The notes beneath the pieces are model-generated. The model searched no databases and had not been told where the DNA came from. It saw only the letters and a list, made by a program, of their open reading frames with translations. Of a stretch of DNA of 40,310 nt, positions 10,824 through 18,990 are shown in pieces. Made by a program: the position numbers and the translations under genes. Location: NCBI GenBank assembly GCA_014896355.1, contig JADBKO010000032.1, positions 1-40,310 of the forward strand. The letters are read 5' to 3'. Source of the stretch: Bacillota bacterium (lineage in GTDB: Bacteria > Bacillota > UBA5301 > Bu52). Every line of letters begins with the position of its first letter. Position 1 is the stretch's first letter.

Positions 10824-10870
10824 CGGCGGCTTTGGCGCGGATTGTGCCGCGCCCAGGGAGGCGAGGGATT

Positions 10871-11509
10871 TTGGGCGTTTTCCATTGGATCGTCCAAGGA
10901 TTGACAGAGGTCTTGCGGGTCCTGTACCAGATTACCAACAGCTACGGCGTAGGCATCATCCTCTTGACGTTGGCCGTACGGCTTCTGCTGTACCCCCTGA
11001 CCATCAGCCAGGTCCGGGCCATGGCCGGCATGCGGGAGCTGGCCCCGAAGCTCAAGGAGCTCCAGGAGAAGTATAAGGACCGGCCCCAGGAGTACCAACG
11101 CCGGATGATGGACCTGTACAAGGAGCACAAGGTGAACCCCTTCGGTGGCTGCTTGCCTTTGCTGCTGCAATTTCCCGTCTTCATCGCCCTTTACTATGTC
11201 TTCCGTGATTTCCCCTACGGCGGCGCCGGGTTTCTGTGGTTGTCGAACCTGGCCAAGCCGGATCCATACTGGGTGCTCCCGATTCTGAACGGAGTCACAA
11301 TGTATTTCCAGATGCAGTCCACCAGCACGGGGGATGCATCCCAAAAGACCATGGTGCTGTTCATGCCGATCATGATGGCCTGGATCAGCGTAAGCCTGCC
11401 TTCCGGACTGGTGCTGTACTGGATCGTCTCCAACGTCTTCTCGTGGGTGCAGCAGATCTATATGAACCGGCAGTTTCAGCTTCCCAAAGGGGGAACGGGA
11501 GCTAAATGA
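10871..11509 (+). CDS. yidC: membrane protein insertase YidC (SpoIIIJ type)
   Basis: YidC inserts and folds inner-membrane proteins. From TTG 10871 (AGGGAGG nine bases upstream) it is 212 residues with about five membrane segments, the short Gram-positive core form. The conserved hydrophilic-groove arginine is in LAVRLLLYPLT. The cytoplasmic loop is KLKELQEKYKDRPQEYQRRM, followed by NPFGGCLPLLLQFPVFIALY. No lipobox signal is seen, unlike many Bacillus SpoIIIJ proteins. A frame open from 10775 would add 32 non-conserved residues. The TGA overlaps the ATG of jag. Confidence 0.93.
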   Translation: MGVFHWIVQGLTEVLRVLYQITNSYGVGIILLTLAVRLLLYPLTISQVRAMAGMRELAPKLKELQEKYKDRPQEYQRRMMDLYKEHKVNPFGGCLPLLLQFPVFIALYYVFRDFPYGGAGFLWLSNLAKPDPYWVLPILNGVTMYFQMQSTSTGDASQKTMVLFMPIMMAWISVSLPSGLVLYWIVSNVFSWVQQIYMNRQFQLPKGGTGAK

Positions 11510-12477
11510 GGGAAATCATCGTCAGCGGGCGCACGGTGGATGAGGCAGTCCGGGAAGGGCTGGAGACGTTGGGCGTGGACCGCGACGACGTGAATGTGGA
11601 GGTGCTGGACCCCGGAGGCAAGGGGCTGCTGGGTTTGTTGGCAGGCCGCTCCGCCCGCGTGAGGTTGGTGGTCCGGCAGCTTGTCCCGGCGGATGGCCAG
11701 CGGGGGCCAAGCCCAGGCCCGGGTTCCCAGACGCCGGCGGCGCAAGCTCCGGTGGACAGGACGGTGGTGCCGGCGCCGGCACCGGTGCGGCCGCCGGTTG
11801 CGGAGCCGTCTGAAAAGGACGCCCTGGAAGGCGGGGCCGGGGCTGAGGCCCCGGGGCCGGAACGCGAAGAGACGCCCTGCGCGGCAGAGGGCCCGGCCGT
11901 AGCCGGGGCGGAACGGGCGGCGAAGGTGGAAAGGGCCCGGGAATTTCTGGCCGGCCTGGCCCAGCGCATGGGTGTGGAGGCGCAGATCGACACCCGGGAC
12001 GACGGGGAGTACGTGTTTATGAATCTGGAAGGGCCGCGCCTGGGGCTTATGATCGGCCGTCGCGGCCAGACTCTGGATGCGGTGCAGTACCTGGTCAATG
12101 TGGCCGCAAATCTGCCGGGTGGCCAGTGGGTCCGCCTGGTGGTGGATGCCGAAGGCTACCGGCAACGGCGGGAGGAGACCTTGCGGCATCTGGCCTTCAG
12201 GCTGGCGGCCCGGGTGAAATCCTACGGCCGCCGGCAGGTGCTGGAGCCCATGACGCCCCAGGAGCGGCGCATCATCCACACCACTTTGCAGGACGACCCG
12301 GAGGTTACCACGTATAGTGAGGGCGACGAGCCTGCGCGGCACGTGGTCATCGCCCTCAAGGATGGGGTGAACAGCAGCCGCAAGCCCGGTGGGCAGCCCG
12401 GCGGGCGGGTGCCGGTGCGCGGCTACCGGCGGGTTCCCCATGGGGGCCGCGACGGCGGCGGGCGGCGTCAGCCGTGA
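11506..12477 (+). CDS. jag: RNA-binding protein Jag/KhpB
   Basis: 323 residues. The N-terminal Jag_N domain (MREIIVSGRTVDEAVREGLE, to about residue 55) is followed by a long Ala/Pro/Gly linker. A KH domain comes next (GPRLGLMIGRRGQTLDAVQY, with the KH loop GRRG), then an R3H domain (RRIIHTTLQDDPEVTTYSEG). KhpB works with KhpA as an RNA chaperone affecting cell division and elongation in several Gram-positives. The ATG overlaps the yidC stop (ATGA). A basic Gly/Arg-rich tail follows R3H. An intrinsic terminator lies 66 bp downstream, so this is the last gene of the unit. Confidence 0.95.
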   Translation: MREIIVSGRTVDEAVREGLETLGVDRDDVNVEVLDPGGKGLLGLLAGRSARVRLVVRQLVPADGQRGPSPGPGSQTPAAQAPVDRTVVPAPAPVRPPVAEPSEKDALEGGAGAEAPGPEREETPCAAEGPAVAGAERAAKVERAREFLAGLAQRMGVEAQIDTRDDGEYVFMNLEGPRLGLMIGRRGQTLDAVQYLVNVAANLPGGQWVRLVVDAEGYRQRREETLRHLAFRLAARVKSYGRRQVLEPMTPQERRIIHTTLQDDPEVTTYSEGDEPARHVVIALKDGVNSSRKPGGQPGGRVPVRGYRRVPHGGRDGGGRRQP

Positions 12478-12542
12478 CACGGCCGAAGGCGGCAGGGGCA
12501 TAGCGTCGTTTCTCGGGCGGCACAATTGAGAGTGGGCAGCGG

Positions 12543-12570
12543 GAAGGGTCCGGTAGCGGGCCCTTCTTTT
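12543..12570 (+). terminator. intrinsic terminator after jag
   Basis: A 9-bp stem, GAAGGGTCC with GGGCCCTTC (one G-U pair), a 6-base loop GGTAGC, and then TTTT. It closes the rpmH-to-jag unit and implies that mnmE has its own promoter. Confidence 0.8.
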
Positions 12571-12623
12571 GTCAGGCGTGAGGATCTTTTGTCAGATGTC
12601 AGGCGTGAGAATCTCCTGTCAGA
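12570..12623 (+). repeat. 27-bp tandem repeat upstream of mnmE
   Basis: Two direct copies (12570-12596 and 12597-12623) differ at three positions. Each copy begins TGTCAGGCGTGAG and ends TGTCAGA. A further TGTCAG occurs at 12632-12637, so the hexamer appears five times in 68 bp, ending 16 bp before the mnmE ATG. It may be a regulatory array or leader structure. No known operator was recognised. Confidence 0.75.
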
Positions 12624-12653
12624 CGGTTTCGTGTCAGGCTGGGGGTGGGACGT

Positions 12654-14045
12654 ATGGCGGTTGGCGAGGATGTGGATACCATTGTGGCGGTGGCCACGCC
12701 TCCCGGGATAGGCGGCATCGCCGTGGTGCGCCTCAGCGGGCCGGAGGCGTTCTCGGTGGTTTCGCAGGTGGTGCAGGGGCGGAGAGGGCCGCTGGTGCGG
12801 CGCCGCCGGGGCTGGGAGGTCCATCTGGGCCGCGCCGTGGACGGACAGGGGCAGGTCATCGACGAGGTCATCGTCACCTGGATGCCGGCGCCCTTCAGCT
12901 ATACCCGCGAGGATGTGGCGGAGATCAGCTGTCACGGCGGCATGGCCGCGGTACAGCGGGTGTTGTCGGAGTGCCTGCGCCGGGGCGCCAGGCTGGCGGA
13001 ACCCGGTGAGTTCACCCGGCGCGCCTTCGTGAATGGCCGCATTGATCTGGCGCAGGCCGAGGCTGTGCTGTCCGTGGTGGAGGCGCGCAGCGACGCGGGC
13101 CTGCGCATGGCGGTCCAGCAGATGGACGGCGCCCTTTCCAGGGCTGTGAAGGCCATGCGTCGCGACCTTCTGGGGGTTGTGTCCGAGATCGAGGCGACCG
13201 TGGATTTCCCGGATGAGGATATTCCCGTGCGGCCGGTGGAGCAGGTGCAGGCGGTGGTGGCAGACGCCCGGCAGCAGGTGGAGGCGTTGCTGGCCACGGC
13301 TCCGGCGGGCCGGGCCTTCCATGAGGGGGTCACCACGGCCATTGTGGGCAGGCCCAATGCCGGCAAATCCAGTCTGCTCAATGCCCTGGTACAGCAGGAG
13401 CGGGCTATCGTTACGGAGGTCCCCGGCACCACCCGGGACGTGGTGGAAGAATGGGCGAACCTGGACGGGGTGCCGGTGAGGCTTTGGGATACGGCCGGAA
13501 TCCGCCGCCCGGCGGATCGCCTGGAGCAGGCTGGCGTGGAGAGGGCGCGCGCGGCGTTACAGGCGGCGGACCTCCTCCTTCTGGTGGTGGACGGAAGCCA
13601 GCCGCTGAGCCAGGAAGACTGGCAGATCCGGGATATGGTGGCTGCCCATGCGGCCATCCTGGTGTTGAACAAGGCCGACCTGGGCCAGGTTCTCACCGGG
13701 GAGGAGCTGCAGCGGTTCTGGGGGGACAAACCGCGAGTTCGGGTATCGGCCAAGACAGGCCTGGGGATGGACAATCTGCGGCGAGCTGTGGTGGAGCAAT
13801 CTGTAGGGCCGGCGCAGGGGCGGTTAGGCGCTGTGGTGGTGATCAATGCCCGCCACGAGCATCTGCTACGCCGGGCGGCGGAGGCGTTGGCTGCCGCCGA
13901 GAAAACCCTGGCGGACGGCATGCCCATGGATCTGGCCAGCGGAGATTTGCGCCTGGCTGTGAGCGCTTTGGGCGAGATCGTCGGGGAGTCAGTGGGAGAG
14001 GAGCTTCTAGATGAGATTTTCGGGCGGTTCTGCATCGGCAAGTGA
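12654..14045 (+). CDS. mnmE: tRNA modification GTPase MnmE
   Basis: With MnmG it installs the 5-carboxymethylaminomethyl group on wobble U34 of certain tRNAs. It is 463 residues from ATG 12654. The N-terminal folate-binding domain begins with DTIVAVATPPGIGGIAVVRL. The G domain shows GRPNAGKSSLLN (G1, about residue 232), PGTTRDVV (G2), DTAGI (G3) and NKAD (G4). The C-terminus ends FCIGK, keeping the catalytic cysteine of the CxGK motif. A GTG nine bases upstream is an alternative start. It overlaps mnmG by 35 bp. Confidence 0.97.
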   Translation: MAVGEDVDTIVAVATPPGIGGIAVVRLSGPEAFSVVSQVVQGRRGPLVRRRRGWEVHLGRAVDGQGQVIDEVIVTWMPAPFSYTREDVAEISCHGGMAAVQRVLSECLRRGARLAEPGEFTRRAFVNGRIDLAQAEAVLSVVEARSDAGLRMAVQQMDGALSRAVKAMRRDLLGVVSEIEATVDFPDEDIPVRPVEQVQAVVADARQQVEALLATAPAGRAFHEGVTTAIVGRPNAGKSSLLNALVQQERAIVTEVPGTTRDVVEEWANLDGVPVRLWDTAGIRRPADRLEQAGVERARAALQAADLLLLVVDGSQPLSQEDWQIRDMVAAHAAILVLNKADLGQVLTGEELQRFWGDKPRVRVSAKTGLGMDNLRRAVVEQSVGPAQGRLGAVVVINARHEHLLRRAAEALAAAEKTLADGMPMDLASGDLRLAVSALGEIVGESVGEELLDEIFGRFCIGK

Positions 14046-16005
14046 GTATGACGTGATCGTGGTGGGCCTGGGCCACGCCGGGTGCGAGGCCGCGCTGGCT
14101 GCAGCCCGCCTCGGGCGGCGTACACTGGGCCTGACCATCAACATGGAGAACATCGCTCATATGCCCTGCAACCCGTCCATCGGCGGCCCCGCCAAGGCCA
14201 ATCTTGTGCGGGAGGTGGACGCCTTGGGCGGCGAAATGGGGCGGAATGCCGATGCCACGTATGTGCAGATCCGCATGCTCAACACCCAGAAGGGCCCGGC
14301 CGTACGGGCGCTGCGGGCACAGTCGGACAAGCGCCGTTACCATGCGCGCATGAAGACGGTGCTGGAGAATACGCCAAACCTGGATATCCAGCAGGGGATC
14401 GTCACGGGTTTGGTGTTGCAGGGGCAGCGGGTTTGCGGCGTCCGCATGTGGACCGGCGAAGAAATCCGTGGCCGGGCGGTGGTGCTGACCACGGGTACCT
14501 ATTTGCGCAGCCTGGTCCATGTGGGTTCCACACAGGTGGTTAGCGGGCCCCAGGCACAGATCACCTCCGGCCAGCTTTCCGAAGAGCTGAAGGCCATGGG
14601 CCTTTCCCTCCAGAGGTTCAAGACGGGCACTCCCCCCAGGGTGGCCAAGGACTCGCTGGACTTCAGCAAGATGGCCATCCAGCCGGGGGAGAATGTTCAC
14701 ACCGGCTTTTCCTTTTTTTCTGCGCGCCGCGTGCCTGCAGACCGGCAGCTTCCCTGTTGGCTGACGTACACCAATGAGCGGGTGCACGAGCTCATCGCTG
14801 AGAATTTCGACCGGGCGCCCGTCTACAGCGGGGATATCCAGGGCGTCGGGCCCCGCTACTGCCCTTCCATCGAGGTCAAGGTCCACGACTTCCCCGACAA
14901 GCCTGCGCACCAGCTGTTTGTGGAGCCCGAGGGCTGGGAGAGCGGGGAAATGTATCTGGCAGGCCTCTCCACGTCGTTGCCGGCAGATGTGCAGAGGAGG
15001 ATGGTGGCCATGATCCGCGGGCTGGAGCATGCCTTTATTACGCGGTTAGGCTATGCCATTGAATACGACGCGCTGGACCCTCTGCAGTTGTGGCCGTCTT
15101 TGGCGGTCAAAGGGTGGGAGGGGCTGTTTGCCGCCGGGCAGATCAACGGAACCTCCGGATATGAAGAGGCGGCGGCGCAGGGCCTGCTGGCGGGGATTAA
15201 CGCGGCGCGTTACGTGCAGGGGCTGGCGCCGGTGATTCTCGGGCGCGATCGGGCTTACATCGGGGTGCTGATCGACGACCTGGTTACGCGGGGTACCCGG
15301 GAGCCGTACCGGATGTTGACTTCGCGGGCGGAGTACCGCCTGTTGCTCCGGCAAGACAATGCCGATGTGCGCCTATGGGACGTGGCTCGGGAGGTGGGTC
15401 TGCTGCCGCCGGAGCGGCTGCGGATGGTAGAGGCCAAGCTGGAGGGAGAGAGAGCGCTGCGGCGGGCCCTTGCTCGAGGGCGCCTGGGGAACACGCCCTT
15501 CGTGGCCCGCTGGCTGGCGGAGCGGGGCAGCGCACCCGTGCGGGACGGGATGTCCCTAGAGGAGCTGCTGCGGCGGCCGGAGATCCGCATCGATGAGGTC
15601 CTGGCTCTGGCGGCGGCGGAACAGCTGATGGATCAGGACTGGCGGGAGCCGTTGCGCCGGGGCTGTCGGCGGTGGGAACCCCTGGCTGCGCAACAGGTGC
15701 TGGAGAACGTGGAGCAGGAGGTCAAGTACGCCGGGTACATCGCCCGCCAGCAGGCAGCAGTGGAGAGGTTTCGGCGTCTGGAGGACCGCCGGATTCCGGA
15801 GGGGTTGGATTATGCGGCCATCCCCGGCTTGAGCAACGAAGGGCGGGAGAAGCTCCAGCGGGTGCGACCTGTTTCTGTGGGCCAGGCGGCGCGGATTTCC
15901 GGAGTCTCGCCGGCGGATGTGAGCATCGTTTTGCTCCACCTGGACAGGATGTCCAGAGCCCGTGGTCGGGGAGAGGGCACGGGGGAAGGTGAAGGCCGTG
16001 GCTGA
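14011..16005 (+). CDS. mnmG: tRNA uridine modification enzyme MnmG (GidA)
   Basis: This FAD-dependent partner of MnmE is 664 residues, slightly longer than the usual 620-640. The Rossmann motif is VIVVGLGHAGCEAALAAARL. MnmG signature stretches include MPCNPSIGGPAKANLVREVD and the motif RAEYRLLLRQDNAD. The ATG at 14011 lies inside the end of mnmE, with GGAG about eight bases upstream, and no other in-frame start is available before the Rossmann fold. The last 10 or so residues are Gly/Glu/Arg repeats (RGRGEGTGEGEGRG). In the last codons the sequence overlaps possible early starts of rsmG. Confidence 0.97.
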   Translation: MRFSGGSASASEYDVIVVGLGHAGCEAALAAARLGRRTLGLTINMENIAHMPCNPSIGGPAKANLVREVDALGGEMGRNADATYVQIRMLNTQKGPAVRALRAQSDKRRYHARMKTVLENTPNLDIQQGIVTGLVLQGQRVCGVRMWTGEEIRGRAVVLTTGTYLRSLVHVGSTQVVSGPQAQITSGQLSEELKAMGLSLQRFKTGTPPRVAKDSLDFSKMAIQPGENVHTGFSFFSARRVPADRQLPCWLTYTNERVHELIAENFDRAPVYSGDIQGVGPRYCPSIEVKVHDFPDKPAHQLFVEPEGWESGEMYLAGLSTSLPADVQRRMVAMIRGLEHAFITRLGYAIEYDALDPLQLWPSLAVKGWEGLFAAGQINGTSGYEEAAAQGLLAGINAARYVQGLAPVILGRDRAYIGVLIDDLVTRGTREPYRMLTSRAEYRLLLRQDNADVRLWDVAREVGLLPPERLRMVEAKLEGERALRRALARGRLGNTPFVARWLAERGSAPVRDGMSLEELLRRPEIRIDEVLALAAAEQLMDQDWREPLRRGCRRWEPLAAQQVLENVEQEVKYAGYIARQQAAVERFRRLEDRRIPEGLDYAAIPGLSNEGREKLQRVRPVSVGQAARISGVSPADVSIVLLHLDRMSRARGRGEGTGEGEGRG

Positions 16006-16015
16006 GGGTGCAGGA

Positions 16016-16846
16016 ATGAGCGGAGGCCGGGGGGCCTGGGCGGAGCCCGGGGGGTGGGGTGAATGGCTGCCGGCGCTCGTGAGCGAAGCGGGGAAACTGG
16101 GCGTGGGTTTGGACGCAAATCAGGCCCGGCTGCTTTTGGAGTATGGCCGCCTTTTGGGGACAGAAGCCCGCATGGCGGGCCTCACGGCGGTGGTGGATCC
16201 GGAGGGAGTGGTGCACAAACATCTGGTCGACTCCGTGGCCGGGTGGCGGGCGTTGGCCCGTGAGGTTCGGGCGCGCCACGAATCCGGCGGGGGCGGGGGC
16301 TCCTTGGTGGACGTCGGCAGCGGCGGTGGGCTGCCGGGGATTCCGCTGGCGATCCTGCTACGGGGGCTGGGCTGGCGGGTGGCGCTGGTGGAGGCCACGG
16401 GGAAGAAGGCGGATTTCCTGCGGAGATGTGTGGCGCGTTTGTCTTTGTCGCATGTGGAAGTGATTTCTCGACGCGCCGAAGAAGTGGGGCGGAACGACGC
16501 CTGGCGTCAGAGTTTTGATGCGGCCGTGGCCAGGGCCGTGGGGCCGATGCCTGTGGTGTTGGAATATTGTCTCCCTTTGGTCCGGCTGGGCGGGTGCGCG
16601 GTATTATACCGGGGACCCAGGGGCCGGGAGGAGGCCAAGGAGTGGCAAAATGCGGCTGAGCGCCTGGGCGGCAGGCTGGAGGGTGTGGATGAATTCGTGC
16701 TGCCCTCGGGTGGCGAGGGCCGTTCCCTGGTGGTCTTCCGGAAGACGCAGGAAACGCCGCAGGAGTTTCCCCGGCGCGCAGGGGTGCCGCAGCGGCGGCC
16801 GTTGGGGTGCGCCCGGGCCTGGCGTTGTTCTGCGGCTACGGTGTGA
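16016..16846 (+). CDS. rsmG: 16S rRNA (guanine527-N7)-methyltransferase RsmG
   Basis: It methylates G527 of 16S rRNA using S-adenosylmethionine. It is 276 residues from ATG 16016. The SAM-binding motif is LVDVGSGGGLPGIPLAI, followed by VALVEATGKKADFLRR. The motif LTAVVDPEGVVHKHLVDSV and the C-terminal PRRAGVPQRRPL are family hallmarks. Starts at GTG 15962 or 15989 are also in frame, and none has a strong ribosome site, so the N-terminus is uncertain. About 15 extra residues follow the usual end. It lies between mnmG and noc, as in B. subtilis. Confidence 0.95.
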   Translation: MSGGRGAWAEPGGWGEWLPALVSEAGKLGVGLDANQARLLLEYGRLLGTEARMAGLTAVVDPEGVVHKHLVDSVAGWRALAREVRARHESGGGGGSLVDVGSGGGLPGIPLAILLRGLGWRVALVEATGKKADFLRRCVARLSLSHVEVISRRAEEVGRNDAWRQSFDAAVARAVGPMPVVLEYCLPLVRLGGCAVLYRGPRGREEAKEWQNAAERLGGRLEGVDEFVLPSGGEGRSLVVFRKTQETPQEFPRRAGVPQRRPLGCARAWRCSAATV

Positions 16847-17003
16847 TCGTGGCCCTCATTCGGGGCGATTCGCGTTATGGAAGGAAACGTTTTTGAGGCG
16901 CCGAAAAGTAGTGCAGGTGTGATTGCAGTTTCCTGTTTTGTCTGCGGTTTTCCGCGGACCATGGCGCGTGGAGTGGGCCAGGGCTTGTGAAGACGGGTTG
17001 GTG

Positions 17004-18209
17004 ATGTGGGTGGCTCTTGGCGACCGGCAGACACGGATGGGAGAAAGTCGGGTCCTTCCGGCGGAATCGGATGGCTCGGAGGCCGGGGGATCCGGGAGCC
17101 GGGTGTTGGCTGACGCCGGCAGGGACGCGGGGACGGAGGCTGCCGGCGCGGAAGGGTGGAGCGCGGCGGACGTGGACGGGATGCGGGGGGCGGTGACTGG
17201 CACTGCCAGCCAGGTTTCGCTGCCTGCGCCTCCACCTGGGCCCCCACCGGAGCCCTCACCGGAGCCCCCAGCTGGCCCCGCGGGGGAGACAGTGGATGCT
17301 GCGCAGGGATTCGGCGGGATAGGCCTCTCTCCAGGGCCGGGAGGCGAGCCTGCAGACCAAAGCTCCGCTCAGCTCCTTTGGGTCGCCCCGGAACAGGTGC
17401 AGCCAAACCCGTACCAGCCACGCACAGTGGAGGACCCGGGCGAGCTGAACGCTTTGGCGGAATCCATCCGGGCGCATGGTGTTTTACAGCCATTGGTGGT
17501 GGTGCGTTCTTCGGAGCGACCCGACGTCTTTGTGCTGGTGGCGGGTGAGCGTAGATTGCGGGCGGCGCGCCAGCTGGGCCTCGGGCGGATTCCCGTGCGG
17601 ATCGTGGAAATGAGCCCACGGGAGATGGCTGAGGCGGCCCTCATCGAGAACCTGCAGAGGAAGAATCTGTCGGCCGTGGAAGAAGCCCGTGCATATCAGC
17701 GGCTGATGGAAGAATTTGGACTCACGCAGGAGTTGCTGGCCGGGCGCTTGGGTAGAAGCCAGTCTTCGGTGGCGAACAAGCTGCGTTTACTGCGCCTGAG
17801 CGCTGGCGTTCAAGAGCTTATTTCCCGGGAAATAATCTCCGAGCGGCACGCTCGTGCTTTGCTCCGCCTTGAGAGCGCAGAGGAGCAGGAGCGCTTGGCG
17901 CGCGAGATCGTGGATCGGCAGCTGAGTGTTGCACAGGCGGAGGCTTTGGTGCGGCAGGCCCAGGCGGGGAAACGCAGTTCCCGTAAGCGAAAGGTTGTCT
18001 ACATTCTCAAGGACGCCCGCCTGTTCAGAAACTCGGTCTTGCAGATGGTTCGACAGATGCGGGAGAGCGGTATCCCTGTGGAGTGGCACGAGGAGGGCAG
18101 TGCTCAGAGGTACTGGATCGAGGTGGTTGTCGGCAAGCGTCCAACGCGTCGGCGGAAGGCGGCCGTTCAGGGGAGGGATGATCTTGGCGATTCCGATCGC
18201 GATCGTTAA
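17004..18209 (+). CDS. noc: nucleoid occlusion protein Noc (ParB paralogue)
   Basis: A ParB-family CTP-dependent DNA clamp that blocks division over the nucleoid. Motifs (numbered from ATG 17004) are NPYQPR (135-140), GERRLRA (181-187), ENLQRKN (215-221) and a helix-turn-helix (about 240-270). It is Noc rather than a second ParB because it precedes soj/spo0J as in B. subtilis, and because a perfect Noc-binding palindrome lies inside its coding sequence (17820-17833). It is 401 residues, far longer than B. subtilis Noc. The first 125 or so are low-complexity Gly/Ala/Pro-rich sequence. The start is uncertain: TTG 16923 would add an N-terminus that could be an amphipathic membrane helix. The 3' end overlaps parA. 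Confidence 0.88.
   Translation: MWVALGDRQTRMGESRVLPAESDGSEAGGSGSRVLADAGRDAGTEAAGAEGWSAADVDGMRGAVTGTASQVSLPAPPPGPPPEPSPEPPAGPAGETVDAAQGFGGIGLSPGPGGEPADQSSAQLLWVAPEQVQPNPYQPRTVEDPGELNALAESIRAHGVLQPLVVVRSSERPDVFVLVAGERRLRAARQLGLGRIPVRIVEMSPREMAEAALIENLQRKNLSAVEEARAYQRLMEEFGLTQELLAGRLGRSQSSVANKLRLLRLSAGVQELISREIISERHARALLRLESAEEQERLAREIVDRQLSVAQAEALVRQAQAGKRSSRKRKVVYILKDARLFRNSVLQMVRQMRESGIPVEWHEEGSAQRYWIEVVVGKRPTRRRKAAVQGRDDLGDSDRDR
17818..17835. promoter_or_regulatory. Noc-binding site (NBS) inside noc
   Basis: The 18-bp perfect palindrome TTATTTCCCGGGAAATAA contains the 14-bp ATTTCCCGGGAAAT, identical to the known B. subtilis Noc-binding consensus. It encodes L-I-S-R-E-I-I and uses an ATA isoleucine codon, unusual in this GC-rich gene, so the DNA sequence itself seems selected. 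It is the only full match noticed in the window. Confidence 0.88.
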
Positions 18210-18990
18210 CCAGAAGGGTGGAGTGGGCAAGACCACTACCGCTGTCAATCTGGCCGCGTGTTTGGCAGCACGGGGCCGGAATGTCCTCTTGGTGGATGTG
18301 GACCCTCAGGGTAACACGACGAGCGGCGTTGGCGTGGAGAAGGGGGAGGTGAGCCAATGCCTTTATGACGTGTTGATTAACGGCGCCGAGATGGCGGATG
18401 TGATTCGACCGACGGCTTATGAGCGTCTGTGGTTAGCACCGGCGAGCTTGCGCCTGGCGGGAGCGGAAATCGAACTGGTCGGTCGGATGCGGCGCGAGTA
18501 TTTGCTTCGGGATGCGCTGGAGCCGGTCCAGGACCGTTTTCACTATACGATCATGGATTGTCCGCCCAGTCTGGGGCTCTTAACCATTAACGCGCTTGCC
18601 GCGGCGTCGAAGGTGATCGTGCCGATTCAGTGTGAGTATTACGCAATGGAGGGGCTTGGGCAGCTGATGAACACCCTGTCCCTGGTTCAGCGCCATCTTA
18701 ACAAGGACGTGACCATTCTGGGTGTGGTGTTCACCATGTATGACGCGCGGACGAACTTGGGTCAGCAGGTTATGGAAGAGGTGCGCCAGCATTTTGGGGA
18801 CCGTGTGTTCGAGTCTGTGATTCCCCGGAGCGTGCGCCTGAGCGAGGCGCCGAGCTTCGGGCAACCCATCATTGTGTATGATCCCCGTTCAAAAGGGGCG
18901 GAGGCATACATGGCGTTGGCGGGGGAGGTGTTGGGGCGTGCAGAGGCGGGCTCTGGGGCGCGGGCTGCAGGCTCTCATCTCGCAGAGTGA
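18184..18990 (+). CDS. parA: chromosome partitioning ATPase ParA/Soj
   Basis: A ParA-family ATPase that moves and separates origins with ParB and, in Bacillus, regulates DnaA. It has the deviant Walker A IVNQKGGVGKTTTAVNL, the ParA motif VDVDPQGNTTSG, and Walker B YTIMDCPPSLGLLT. It is 268 residues, a normal length. GGGGAGGG ends at 18177, directly against ATG 18178, so the better spaced start is TTG 18184 (VIP-type N-terminus AIPIAIVNQ). ATG 18178 would add two residues. It overlaps the end of noc by about 26 bp and the start of parB by about 50 bp. Confidence 0.95.
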   Translation: MAIPIAIVNQKGGVGKTTTAVNLAACLAARGRNVLLVDVDPQGNTTSGVGVEKGEVSQCLYDVLINGAEMADVIRPTAYERLWLAPASLRLAGAEIELVGRMRREYLLRDALEPVQDRFHYTIMDCPPSLGLLTINALAAASKVIVPIQCEYYAMEGLGQLMNTLSLVQRHLNKDVTILGVVFTMYDARTNLGQQVMEEVRQHFGDRVFESVIPRSVRLSEAPSFGQPIIVYDPRSKGAEAYMALAGEVLGRAEAGSGARAAGSHLAE

